NCBI GenBank assembly: GCA_013176395.1
Contig: JABMLP010000009.1
Coordinates: 124,001-188,000 of the forward strand
Direction: 5' to 3'
Length of the DNA: 64,000 nucleotides
From: Venturia oleaginea
Lineage: Eukaryota; Ascomycota; Dothideomycetes; Venturiales; Venturiaceae
Under the pieces are notes generated by a model that saw nothing but the letters and a program-made list of their open reading frames with translations, made no database searches and was not told the DNA's origin. A program made the position numbers and the translations under genes. Below, piece by piece: positions 26,958 to 38,773 of this stretch. Positions within the stretch are counted from its first letter, which is position 1. Each line of letters opens with the position of its first letter.

Positions 26958-29125
26958 CTAAGCCTTAGGCCGCTTCAACGGATGAGCCTCCGTGTTAAAC
27001 ACATACTCATCCAAACTAACGACATCAGGCTCACTAAAGATCAAATAAAAATACTTCAACGTCTCAGCCATCCAAAAGCTCTCCGACGTATCCGCAGGTG
27101 GCGGATCCTTCTCAAGCACCGTATGGATCGCCGCATACGATATATCAGTCTTGCATACCCGATCAATGGACGTAAACATCTGCCACGCAACCTCTTGATA
27201 CCGCGTGTCGCCCGTGATGCGGTACAAAATGAATACCGATTCAATAGCCTCAGGACGAAGGATATAGCGTGTATCTCGAACCTGCGTAAACCCCGACGGT
27301 AAAAGGGATTTCTTGATGATGGCTTCGGCCCTTTCGGTGATGGTCATTTTCGCCTCCGGAACGCTGGAATCTACGAACGGTGCTTCACGCACGATGGCAG
27401 AGTACCATTCTTCTTTGTTCCAGGGACAGTTTTTAGCATCGTAGCACTTCACTGCTTTGAAAATTTCGGCCATGATCCCCGTGGGTGTACTTTCGTACGC
27501 CCATATGCACCCCTCGACCAATTTCTTAGCCGTTTCGAGGTCTTGAGGTCGGTTGAAAATCTTCGAAGCGATGCCGACCATGCCACCGACGAAGCACGTG
27601 AGGTGTTGGCCTTCGGCATTCAGGCTTGGTGCTGAGGAGGACGAAGCTTGAACAGTGCCTGAAATGAGTACATCTCGACTGTCGGGCGTGAGAGGTCTGA
27701 AGAAGAGGTATTTTTTTGCTGGCTCAATGAAGTTTTCGTACATCTCTTGATACTGATGTGCTAGACCGCCGAGCATCAGATATTCCTATGATGTTTTAGC
27801 TTAAGTTCAGAAGGCAGATGTCAACACCATTGGAGAAACGGAAGGTACATAGAGGAAAACAATTTCCCAGTCGAGATTGATCTTGATAGTTTCTAGCGAA
27901 TATTGGACCCGAACTTCAGCGCTGAAGTTTGGCGAGGTCGACGTTGAGATCGAACAGCTCGATAAATCTTTAGCATTTTGTCGGCGGAACCCCAACAATA
28001 AATTGATGGCGTTCTTAGGTTGCACATTCTCGATTTTCCAAACCAAGACTTCAAGCTTGACAGGAATCGCAGATGAACGGAGGGGGTACTGTGTAAATTA
28101 ATTAAAAGAACTAAGCTCACCTTTGGAATATACTCGTACAAAGAGTCTGCCATGCCTCCCATCGTGAACGTAGATCCTTTATAAAAATTGAGCTCGTACA
28201 CATTGAACGAGAGTGGCCAAAGACCTGGAATCGCGGTTCTCTTTTGCGCCGCCTGAAGATGGTCCATGATCCGCTGAACAGCATCATAGTATTTCGGATT
28301 CCCAGTCAGCTGAGACAGTCGGGTGAACTCCAAGGTCAAAGATCCAATCTCGGCAGACAGCACCATTGTTCCTGCATTTTGAGCAACCCCACTGAGGTTA
28401 TCCCGCCAATTCCATCTTGTCATTGGCATCCGATCTGGAGTATCGAATGCAAGATATAGCATGTCTCCGATTGCGATGGCTTTGTCCAGCAGGATTGGGT
28501 ACTTTCCGTTGGAAATATCATGAGCAGCAAGAAGGCCTCCGAGGTAGCGAATGGTTGTTTCAAAGACGTTCAAAACCTGTTGTGAGCTCTGCGAGAAGTC
28601 GATGTCTTCAAGAGCAGATACAGCCGAAGCAAACTCGTCTTCCATACCCATAATCCATAATGTATCCAGTGAGTCAACTAATGTTGCGGCCCAGCCAGCA
28701 AATGGGTTTTTGCTTCCCTTCGAGATGGGAGTGACTTCATCCTGCTTCCATGCAAACTTTTTGTAGCCTCCCCATGAATGAACCATAGCTTCTCTCACAG
28801 CTGCGAGTCGCTTCAATCTCCATGATTTTCGCGATGCAGATTCGGTTGGAAAGATGGCTTGAATTTCAGGGATGGTCGTGATTGGTCTTCCAGATGGCAA
28901 GGGCTTCATTCCAGACAATGGCACGGGATTATTTTCAAAGGCATCGCTCCAGTTCCATTGGTGTCCGTGTAGCTTTGCAGAGCTCCTCAGTCCTTGTGGT
29001 AGTGATGGTGGACGTGACGAAAATAGTTGTCGATAAAAAGCCGAAACCTTTTCTCTTTTCCACACGACGAGAACGAGCCAGCAGAGGGCGATGAATGCGC
29101 ATAGCCTCTTCAGTGTCAACCGCAT
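26958..29125 (-). CDS. GH47 alpha-1,2-mannosidase (class I), Golgi/ER type II membrane protein
   Basis: The enzyme trims alpha-1,2-linked mannose from N-glycans in the secretory pathway. Exon 1 (29125-28121) starts MRLTLKRLCAFIALCWLVLV, a signal anchor. GH47 motifs follow: REAMVHSWGGYKKFAW, NPFAGWAATLVDSLDTLWIM, FETTIRYLGGLLAAHD, FTRLSQLTGNPKYYDA and FTMGGMADSLYEYIPK. Exon 2 (27785-26958) starts EYLMLGGLAHQYQEMYENF and includes CFVGGMVGI, YILRPEAIESVFILYRITGD, AETLKYFYLIFSEPD and the final NTEAHPLKRP with the calcium-site Thr. The product is 610 residues. The single intron (28120-27786) is 335 nt, far longer than others here, and lies in phase 0 between Lys and Glu. ATG 29125 was chosen because the upstream extension uses GTG. 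Confidence 0.93.
27786..28120 (-). other. oversized intron with near-terminal inverted repeats
   Basis: The 335-nt GT-AG intron in the GH47 gene has agcttagttc just after the donor and gaacttaagct shortly before the acceptor, imperfect inverted repeats (27798-27808 and 28108-28117 on the plus strand). An unspliced 79-codon frame (27807-28046 minus) is open within it but has no recognised domain. The structure resembles a transposon-derived intron. Confidence 0.55.
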
Positions 29126-29336
29126 GGCGAGAGAAGACACTGATGTATGGGAGAGGGTGAGGTCAAGAAGGGTCCAAGTCGTCGGTAGGTAGATACCTGG
29201 CCGTCACGCTAAGGATTCAAAACAGCGGGAGGGCCATCGACCCATCTCCACATCTCCTTTCTTTGGCCCTCAATTCACTTACACAGGCTGTTGGAGCGGG
29301 TAATACATCACAAGTATTCTGTTCGAGCGTCCCGTA

Positions 29337-30196
29337 ATGACGACCACTACCGGGTATGCATCTATTCACTTCATACATATCTCTGTCGCGTCTCAGTCCT
29401 GGCGATGCTCATTGAATCACAAACAGCACCATGAGCATATGTCTTTGGCATACACGTATTCTACCATACATCCTCAGATTCACTTGACCTCTTCTACGTT
29501 TGCGAACGAGCGCATTGTTGACAATATTGCAGAATTTTCCTGCTCACGGAAACGGATCAGCTTCAATCATTACCTAGCATCAGATCCAAACTCATATCGA
29601 AACTTGACCCTGAACCTTTAGGGAATTGGTCGCTCGATCATTTCCTGTTCCGCTCCGTGGAGCAAAATGAGACCACACCCCCAAGATTCCAGCATATTCT
29701 ACGCTTGGGACATCGTTCCCGGGAAGCCTTCGTTGCTGTCAATCAACTCAGAAACAAGAAAGATGCGTCGAACACAAGAGATCATGTCATCACCATCCCC
29801 TCCAACCAATTGGGGTCGTTCACAACTCTTTTGAGAGACCGATTCGCGTCTTTGTGGACGCCCAGGGTTTCCTTGCGTGTTACTGGTGGTCTAGCATACA
29901 GTGCTGGCGAGTTCGTAGTTAGGATTGGCGAGCTGCGTCAGACGGGAGGTCAGCAGCCATTAAGAGGAGTGATATGCAGCATCGAGTCCAAGAACACCTC
30001 AGCATTTGAACGAACTGGGCCCAATCAAGATAGTGAAGTCAACGAAGCTGAAAAGACCATGCTTTCAGAGGCTTGGAGAAGTATCGGGGAGGACGGAGCT
30101 AAAGAGGTTTTCACCGCGTATGCGACCGAAGAGGCAGTTGAGGCTGGCTTTGATGAGGCGCGGTTGTGGTGTCAGATCTTGCAGCTTCGAGCCTGA
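29337..30196 (+). CDS. MED20: Mediator subunit Med20
   Basis: Med20 (Srb2 in yeast) is part of the Mediator head module, which links activators to RNA polymerase II in the nucleus. Exon 1 (29337-29353) encodes MTTTG; after a 179-nt intron (29354-29532, GTATGC...TTGCAG), exon 2 (29533-30196) begins IFLLTETDQLQSLPSIRSKL. Family features follow: GNWSLDHFLFRSVEQN, the beta-barrel segments PRFQHILRLGHRSREAFV and DHVITIPSNQLGSFTTLLRD, RFASLWTPR and YSAGEFVVRIGELRQT. The C-terminus (EEAVEAGFDEARLWCQILQL) is typical. Length 226 residues. It is divergent from the GH47 gene with only about 210 bases between the starts, so they may share a promoter. Exon 1 is tiny; its choice rests on frame and the conserved start pattern. 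Confidence 0.85.
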
Positions 30197-32358
30197 TGAC
30201 GCTGTCAAATGTCAAAGTTTCGCGACAATCCCGAAAAGCAGCGTGCAGCATGCCACGAGTTGAAGGCCTGGTTTTTCTCGGTCGCCGGAGGGTCCGAGGC
30301 TCGATTCAGTGTGGTCAGTTAATCTAAGGAACCCTTGCTATTCAAGGTTGAGGTTTGAGCTCACGTGGCCAGGCGAAAGTATTAAGGAGCCCCTTGTGCA
30401 AGGTGCACCAGAAAGCGATCTTGTAAAAAATCTACACAGCGCCGGTCACCAACGATCAAGTCCAGTCACGATCATAAGCCGCAAGTTTTGTCCGTCGTAC
30501 GGTTGACCGTCAATGCCAATGTCCAAGCAATACGTCGAAACCAAGGCACTCGGCACAAGAGAAGTGAGATGCAGCGTGTGTTTGCGAATCTTATCACTTA
30601 TCGTTCGATTTTATTTTCCATTTGTGGCGGTTTTGGATCTACGATGAGGATGTTTATGTATTATCGTAGGGCTGAAAGAAAATATATAAGCAACGCGATT
30701 GGACCTCTTTAATGAGACAGCCTAGTTTCCCACCAACGGACGCAGTTTCCGTCTAGATGTGTAACATCGGCTAACACCAGTTCATGCATAACTACTGTTT
30801 TTGCCCGCATTCTTCGACTCTATACCGTTCGACTTATTGTGTTTCAACCAGGTGTGTAGTCGCTCGGCAGGCCTTTGGCTTAATGATATCTTAGTCACTC
30901 TATCGACGTCTTTGGGAAAAGATAGGCAAGAATATTCAGATGTCCTGGCACGTTACTCCTATGTTTCAAACGATAGGTCCAGATCGAATGCGGGAGTTTC
31001 CACGACGATCAGGGTATCTAAGCACTTATTCTCAGGCTAGAGCAATTCTCCTAGACTCGTGCTCATTTTGAGATTCCATGGTCGTGGACCAAACCGTTGA
31101 GATCCTGATTCAATACCCCGGAAGGCGTCAATCCCTGCCTGTCGCAACTGCTTACACACTCTGTGTAATCATGGATATGAAGAACACATCTCTGTGATGG
31201 CGTTTCTGATCGAATTCATCACGTTGCATGAGAATCCTCAACGAGACTTGCATAAGTTTCGAGCTCTGCCGGCATCGGCTCGTTCCTTGGAAAGGTTGTT
31301 GAGCAGTATCCGATCCACGGTTCTCATGAATAATCGGGAATGGAGAGGTTAGCCTTGTTGGCATACTATAATTATCACAAAAGGCTCTGGGCTTGGCTAT
31401 CCCTTTATCAACCGTGACCCACTAGGTCAACCGTTTAATCTTCCGGTTTCATGGCTTTCTGATATCTCGAAGATGTTTCTTGACATTTATCCGTCTGGCT
31501 GGTTCTGGAAAGCCCTGAGGGATGCGCATTACCGCTTGCCTGGCAAAGTTGTTTTGGGTTGCTTCTTCACGTTGCAAGGGACCGTTCCACGGCCCGGGAA
31601 GCATCTGCCTTGTCAGCCAGGAATCTCACGCCATCCAGCACCGCGAACGCCAAAAGCAATTCCAGCTTCCATCTCCTGGGTCAAACTTTTTGACTCGTGA
31701 TGGCGCCACTGGAGGATCTTCGTTCAGCCTAGGAGCCCAAGGCCGGCCCGTCTGATTGCACGCTTCCGAATCGCTGCCTCTCCGCCGGGAGTTGTGATTC
31801 GCTGCCCTCGCTGTAGGCGTTTTGCTAGCATCGTCAAATCTCGGCGTTTGGGTAAGGCAGCTTGTGGGCCAGTCGCGAAGGCGGCCAGCTCCACCCGATG
31901 CCAAGTTAGGTACTGCAGCCTGCATCAGGATGGATTGCTACAGAGTATCCTCTGTTGGCGAATAGGAGGAGACTCGCCTTTTGTATATCCCATTTGACAT
32001 AATCGTCGCCCGTTCCCGTCACCCCCACCGCCACAGCGGTTCCCTATTCCCAAATTAACGTGTGCATAGCTGCCAGGGCTCCCGGCAAGGCAGGGCGATC
32101 GATCATTCGCCCGTCCAAGTCCTTCGATTTGGTTGTTGCGACTGCTGCTGGCTGATCGCTCTCCTACATACATCACTAGGAAACATCTGCATATATATCA
32201 GCACACTCACACCACGCCCGACGCCCCACTGCAATCTGTATCTCCCTATCCTCGTTAGCTGTACCTCTACCTCTGACATTGCTCAACTCCACTCACGATC
32301 CACTGCACCCGCAGTCGAACACTAAAAAGAAAAGCGTATTATACGAATTCTTCGGTCC
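30197..32358. other. 2.1-kb intergenic region, no gene seen
   Basis: Short open frames on both strands have no domain and poor coding composition. A CT/CA-rich leader-like stretch just before 32359 is likely the promoter and 5' untranslated region of the RING-VWA gene. No tRNA fold was found. Confidence 0.4.
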
Positions 32359-35300
32359 ATGTCAAGCGAACCCCATCGCCGGTTTTCCACGCGTAAAAGT
32401 CCGAGGAAGTCTCTGGAGGCTCCTAAACACATCGAGACAAATTTGGCAAAGCTTGGACTTTTAGTACACCATAACAAGCCAAAATCGAAGCGAAAGGCGG
32501 TTGAGTTTCAGTCTCGCTCCGTCTCAGACAAGAGTCAGTGTTTCCCGTTTCCTTTGCCGTCGTTCTTCAGGGGACTGGCTTCTTCTGCGCAATGGTCTCA
32601 AAGTCTGACCTCTTTTTGTTTAATCCAGGTCACCCTCCCACCCCTTCTCTCTCCCCGTCCAGAACTTCGCGGATTTCGCACATTAGCAACGGCAGCCAGG
32701 CATCGAAAGGCGACGTGCCGCACCTGAGGAGAGGCATGGCCGGAGTACTAGACATAGAGAGGTCGAGAAATCGGAAGGATAGGACATTCATCGGGAGCGA
32801 ATGCGCCGTGTGCGACGAGAAACTGGAATATACTCTGCGCGGCGAGCGCATACTACAACTATCCTGCGGCCACGTCGCACACGAAGCTTGCTTCTACGAA
32901 TACATACGCGAATTCGAATCACAATACTGTCCAACTTGCAACGCGCCATTGGGACTGGATAGCAGCCGCGGTGGAAATGTTTTGGACATTGGTAAGAACA
33001 GGTTCCTGCTAGACTGGAATAACTCTCACCGTCCTTCAGAGAAGCTGAACAACATCACACGATCCGGCCCTCCTTCCGAACACAGAGATTATGACCGTGG
33101 CAACACGCCCTCACCAGCACCATGGGACTCTCGGCCGATGGATCAGCCACCTTCGCGGGAAGGAACATTGCGGCATTCATCATCCCGAGAAACGATGCAC
33201 ATTCAAGCGCCCATGCAATCACAGTCACGACCTGCCAGTGGCTCACGGATATCCGAGAGGGTTGTGCAGCACTCGAGAAATGACAGTGGGGCAACGGGGA
33301 TGACAGGCTTAACAATGCTGCCAGATTATGAAGGGCAAGGAAACGTCAGACGACACGATTACGACGTGCAATCCATGGAAACATCGCTGAATAGTCCTCG
33401 GGCCATACTTCGGAATCCAATACCTGCGCCAGCTGTTACAGTACGGAGCGAATTTCCAACCCTCACAAGATCTCGCCAACAGCAGTCCCTGACGTGTCTG
33501 ATAACGGTAGAGGTCCCTGAAGGGAAATGGAGGCCAAGTCTGGAGGACACACGACCTCAGCCGCAACATCCTGGTGGCTTGGCCAGCGACTACGATGGTT
33601 TGAAATCTCCCAGCAATGCTTCCCATCGACGGAAGAACAGCACTGCTGAAAGTCGACAAGACCTGGACGAGATCACGGAAGAATTGCACTCACGAGTCGA
33701 CAACTGGCACGGCTTGGATTTCTCCAGATTCGGACAACTGAAACTACACAGCCATATCCGAGTTGGCAAGGACAGAAGAGCATGGCAGGATCTTGATTGT
33801 TATCTCTTTTCTGAAATGCTTATCTGTGTGAAGGAGCGAAAATCGCCACAAACGTCGCAATATGATGGCCCTTCTAATGCGCTGAAGAAATCCAAATGCA
33901 CTTTAAAAGGATCGATACTAATCAAGAAACACCTCAAAAATGTCGAGACGTATCCAGGTGAGAGCCATGCAATCTGAACCAAATCCAATTACTAACATTC
34001 CCAGACGAGAACATCTTAACATTGAGTCTGTCCGTTGCAGAGCTCCCTTCTTTCCACCTCCAGTTCCAGGAGAAGAACCAGCTCCAGCTTTGGAAATATG
34101 CACTTCTCGATATCAGCAACCCACATCCATCACAATCTTCTCGACCCTCAGATTACGACTTGGAAGGCTTAGGTACTGAAGAAGACGACTATGGAACGTA
34201 TAACAGTCAGCGCTTATCATCCGTCAACTCTTCGTGTGGCGCTGCTAAGTCCTATAATACAGCTCCCACAGAGTATTCCCTGGCAGGAGGCTACGATCCA
34301 AGCTTACAACAAGCATTTCACGTCCCGCTCGACATTGTGGTCGTGATTCCGGTTTCCTCCTCAATGCAAGGGCTGAAGATCACACTACTACGCGACGCTT
34401 TGAGATTTTTGGTTACCAACCTGGGAGAAAGAGATAGGATGGGATTGGTGACGTTCGGCTCAAGCGGCGGAGGTGTACCAATTGTGGGTATGACCTCAAA
34501 GGCCTGGGATGGATGGTCCAAGATACTCGAATCGATTCGGCCGGTGGGCCAAAAGAGTTTACGCGCCGATGTTGTTGAGGGCGCCAACGTTGCCATGGAT
34601 CTCTTGATGCAGAGGAAATCTGCGAATCCATTGTCCAGCATCCTTCTGATCAGCGATTCGTCGACGTCCGATCCGGAGAGTGTCGACTTCGTCGTACAAC
34701 GGGCAGAGGCCGCAAAGTAACAGTACACTTTAGAGCCATTTCGTGTGTATGCTAATGGAGACAGGGTAACCATACATTCTTTCGGACTAGGTCTAACGCA
34801 CAAGCCTGATACAATGATCGAGCTCTCCACTCGAACAAAGGCGTCCTACACTTATGTTAAGGACTGGATGATGCTTCGCGACTGCGTTGCAGGATGTCTG
34901 GGATCGTTACAAACAACTTCTCACCAGAATGTCAAACTCAAGCTGAGGTTACCTGAAGGCTCACCAGCGAAATTTGTCAAGATCAGTGGAGCGTTGCATA
35001 TCACCAAACGCGCTAGTGGTCGAGATGCTGAAGCCGCACTCGGCGATTTACGCTTTGGTGACAAGCGAGGCAAGTGCACTGAGGTTCGTCCTAGCAACCA
35101 AACGCTAATGCAAGTAACTCAGATATTTTGGTACAACTAGTTGTTACTGCAGACAATGTCTTGTCGGATCAGCTACCTCAGGATCCATGGGAAACGATAC
35201 TTTCCGGACTGGAAGCTCTGGGAGGACCAATGGACCAGGAAGAGCAGCGGAATCTCAGCGTCGAAGAAGTCCCTCTGATTCAGGCCGATCTCACTTATGG

Positions 35301-36030
35301 CGACATACTACGCGATGGAGCAATGGCGCAATCTCCCCGCCCCTCACTCCTCGCTATTACGATTCTCCCATCATCGAACCGGGGTAAATCGATGATCAGG
35401 CCGCTCTCGCCAGCTATTCCGCCTCATCCATCAATAGTCCAAAGACGCATGGAGCTGCTTACTTCCGACATGCTTACTCGTGCCCTGACCTTGGTGTCTC
35501 GTGGTCAGCACGAAAGAGCTCATCACCTTTTGAGCGAAACAAGGAGTATACTCAAGGGACTTGGTAAGGGTGGTTTGCCTCCATTGCCACCGCCAACTGG
35601 CAGTTTGCCTGGCCCCCCTCAATCGTCCCGATCCCCCGGGCCACCACCGACAGACAAGCTGAACCCATCGCCAACCCCATCAGACGCTCCGGACCGCAAA
35701 TCCAATTCGTCGCCGCCATCCAATCAAGCCAATGAACGGAAGGAGTTGCTGAAGGCCTCGTCTAGCGTCGATGCACGCACCGCATCTGCCTTGGACGCGG
35801 AGCTCGAGTCCAGCCTCGAATGGATCAACCACCCCGCTGTCTTCGGACGGGATTCACGAAAAGTAGTTTTACAAGCCATTGGTGTTATAAGCTCGCAACG
35901 CGGGTACACGTTCCGGACCCCGTCAGAGAGTCTTTGGGCCGAACGAATCGCCGGCATCAAGAGGTTGGCCGAAAAGAGCAGGGAGTGGAGGGAAGTTGGG
36001 GATGACACGGCACTCATGGAGGAGAGTTGA
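32359..36030 (+). CDS. RING finger and von Willebrand factor A domain protein (Ste5/Far1-like architecture)
   Basis: Five exons (32359-32533, 32629-33957, 34005-34716, 34765-35069, 35123-36030) join in frame to give 1,142 residues. After a basic N-terminus comes a RING finger (CAVCDEKLEYTLRGERI, SCGHVAHEACFYEYI, CPTCNAPLG). A long Ser/Pro-rich linker and a PH-like segment follow (HSHIRVGKDRRAWQDLDCYL, MLICVKERK, LWKYALLDI). Next is a VWA domain (DIVVVIPVSSSMQGLKITLL, MGLVTFGSSG, SILLISDSST). A C-terminal helical part with a Pro-rich run ends DDTALMEES. RING-PH-VWA order is that of yeast Ste5, the pheromone MAPK scaffold; homology here is inferred from order only. The VWA metal site reads DxVVVIPVSSS rather than DxSxS. 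Intron 4 uses a GC donor (GCAAGT...CTCAG). Confidence 0.85.
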
Positions 36031-38173
36031 TTGTCCTTTGTGCCACGATACACATAATACATAACACCTGGACACGCGATTTCGATTTTTTTGATCTTGG
36101 ATATGAATGGCATTGGAAACAATTTTTGCATGTGGCCTGTAAGAGCATGGATGCTTCGACATGATGAGGAGCAAATCGGGGATTTGGATCGGGCCTTATT
36201 TTTCTTTTGGGATATCTGCAACAGCCACGTTGGGATGAGGTTTTTCTTTTTCCTTCTAAATTCGCGTTCTCACCTTCATTCGGCCCCGTAGACTCTTTGG
36301 AGCAGGGCAATTTTATCCCCTTTTCTAGTTGTAAGGGACGAAAAGTGTTTCGTTGTACACTTTTGCTGGCATCATCTGCTCTTTGAGCTGGTTTTTCGGA
36401 AGGAATTATACCACTTAGATCTTTTGGGATTGGGATGAATTGTTTGGGGGATCTTGGGCATTCGCGATTCATACCTTCATATTATTACAAGTAGTTCATG
36501 ATCTTTGCAGCGAGCGGTTTAGCGATTGTCGTTGAGCGCGCGCGCGTCTGCTCGGATAAATAGTCCACCATTTTTTGATTCTATACCTTCGATTTCCAAA
36601 GTCATTCCAGTGTCGACTTCCAAATCGGTGCAGTTTGTAAATGAACCAATCAAAGGCTTGGATGCAATGCAATGCAATGCAATGTAATGCAGATATCCAC
36701 ATGCTCCCCTAAGATATTCTCCAGATGAAATCTTGATTCTGCAGGTGTAGCTGACCTAGCCTAGGTATCGATCCGGATTTTCCGTTCCTCACGGGATCGG
36801 GTGAGACCGCGATTGCAATCCTTTCGGCTGCATGTGCATGCGCATGCGTAAAACTTTTTTTCTTTAAAGAGGCGTGTTACATTCCTCGGATCCCGAATTC
36901 ACGTAAAGTCCGGTAAACGCCGGTGAGGCGGGAATAGAAACTTTGCTTTGAGTTTTGCACTCGGAGGTTCAGGCATGCGACTGATTAAGCATGCGAAGGG
37001 CTGTTTCTTCTGTTCGTAAAGCCACGGACACGGAATACATATGGTTCGATCCTGTCTCCCCTTTCCAATCTCGCATCTGCAGAGATTGACATCCTTGTCT
37101 TTTGCCTTGCGTCTTCTTTCCGCGATTTCTCCACAAATACATGGGTTGTTCCCGAAGCATGGCTAGGAACGACTGTTCTGGGGATACTCCGGTACGAGTC
37201 GTGTGATGCTGCTTTTGTCTCCTTTGGGAAGAGGGTGCGAAAAGATACGGTACATACCCGTAAGCCTTGTTGGAGGAATCCGGTGCAGGCGATCGAACGG
37301 GAGTTTGGGGGAGCTGATCTGGATAATTCGTATGGCGAGATTGAAGTGAGTGTTGTTTGTACTCCTGTATGTCGATGATTGGTTGATTTCCTCTCCTCTC
37401 ATAGAGTGAAGGTATGTTGAGATTTCCGGTACTGGGAAAGTTTAAAGTGACACGCTATGAGAGGCTTGTAGAAGTAGTGGATCGCTGCCGCGCTTGTGGT
37501 AATTGGATCTATGGGGTTCCGGGGCGGGTCGGAGCGTATACGAGATAGTATGAGATACGAGATACGAGATCTTTTTCTCTGCATCAAGGACGAGATTGTT
37601 CTTGGGGATGGGAGAGCGTACGAAGCAAATCCAGCCAATCAACTGTGTTACTTACTCAAATTTTCAGTGTGGGAGAGAGGGAGTCAAAACCTTGGAGGCC
37701 TCCATTTCAGACCTTGCTTTGCGCTACTGGCGTTTGGACGTAAGCAGTTATATACAGGATGATCAGTGTATATACGCAACGATCTGGAATGCATACCACA
37801 GTACTAATCTTTTCAGTTGGAGATCGAATGGCAAGGCTGAGCATTGGCAAAGGAGACTTGATGTTGGTTTTCACGTCCTCAATACGTTTCGCCTCAAGAT
37901 AAGCCAGGCACACAGCAGATCTGATTCCGTCCCAGCCTGGACATGCAAAGCAGGCTCCTTTAATCCCATTCGCCTGGAGTGCGATACTGACTGGCTGTCA
38001 AAGATTCGAATAGAGAAATTCTACGAGGCAGATTATCAAACATCGTGATGATGTTTACTTAAACGTTAGTCTATGGAAGCGAACGAGCTAAAAACCCCGC
38101 CTCAAGATCCGCAACGTGCTTTTCATCTTACACACAAATTACACATATACATCGTATATACATCCATCCAACA
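36031..38173. other. 2.1-kb intergenic region
   Basis: No supported gene. AATGC is tandemly repeated at 36664-36690. A frame at 37596-38048 (plus, 150 codons) is open but has no domain and mixed composition. The region should include the 3' end of the RING-VWA transcript and the promoter of the BED-finger gene. Confidence 0.4.
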
Positions 38174-38773
38174 ATGCCTCCAAAAGGCTCACGACCAAGC
38201 TTCATCGGTAAAGACCCCATCTGGTCCGAAGTAACCGCACGCCCAACCGGCAAGACAAACCCCTCTGTGACATGCAACCACTGCCAAAAAGAATGGACCA
38301 GCAGCGCACCCACACGCATAAGACAACACCTCACCACATGCACCTCCCTTCCCGAAGCACTATGGGATGAATTCCAACCCCAACTCCGCTACCCAGATCT
38401 CCAACTCCTCGATCCTCAATCCCTGCCTCCACCGCCGGGCGTGCGACCTGTCGTCCCCGGGCCCCCGCGAAAGAGGAAAGCGGCGACGATGGAGGTGGAG
38501 TTTGATGCACCTGAGGATGAGACGGAAGCTTTGGATCAGGAATGTGCCGAGTGGATATTTGGGACGGGGTTGCCGCTGGCGACGGTGGATCATCCGCTGT
38601 TTAAGAAGTTTATGAGGCGGTTGAGACCGGATTATGATACGCCTCCTGGGTGGAAGTTGGGGGATGTTATTAATGCGGGAAGTTCGGTGGGTATTGCTGG
38701 GAGTTTGGCGGATATTCTGAGGAATCAGGGGGGTGCTTTTGATAATGGGGCAGACTCGAATGGACATGGATAG
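38174..38773 (+). CDS. BED-type zinc finger protein, hAT-transposase-like fragment or domesticated gene
   Basis: The single exon encodes 199 residues from MPPKGSRPSFIGKDPIWSEV. A BED-like finger follows (TCNHCQKEWTSSAPTRIRQH, then LTTC; C-x2-C, H-x4-C). After a Pro-rich spacer and a basic KRK, there is a segment seen at the start of the hAT transposase core (WIFGTGLPLATVDHPLFKKF, MRRLRPDYDTPPGW). It stops soon after, with no catalytic or dimerisation domain. The frame is clean and no terminal repeats are evident, so it may be a domesticated DNA-binding protein. A decayed transposon truncated by a deletion is the alternative. Its sequence is not close to the hAT remnant at 6545-8855. Confidence 0.65.
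   Translation: MPPKGSRPSFIGKDPIWSEVTARPTGKTNPSVTCNHCQKEWTSSAPTRIRQHLTTCTSLPEALWDEFQPQLRYPDLQLLDPQSLPPPPGVRPVVPGPPRKRKAATMEVEFDAPEDETEALDQECAEWIFGTGLPLATVDHPLFKKFMRRLRPDYDTPPGWKLGDVINAGSSVGIAGSLADILRNQGGAFDNGADSNGHG

Noticed and set aside
27807..28046. 79-codon frame inside the GH47 intron as an extra exon
   Set aside because: GH47 enzymes have no insertion between YIPK and EYL, and the direct splice keeps phase 0.
30250..30330. ggctcgattca segment resembling a tRNA T arm
   Set aside because: No cloverleaf can be drawn; A box absent.
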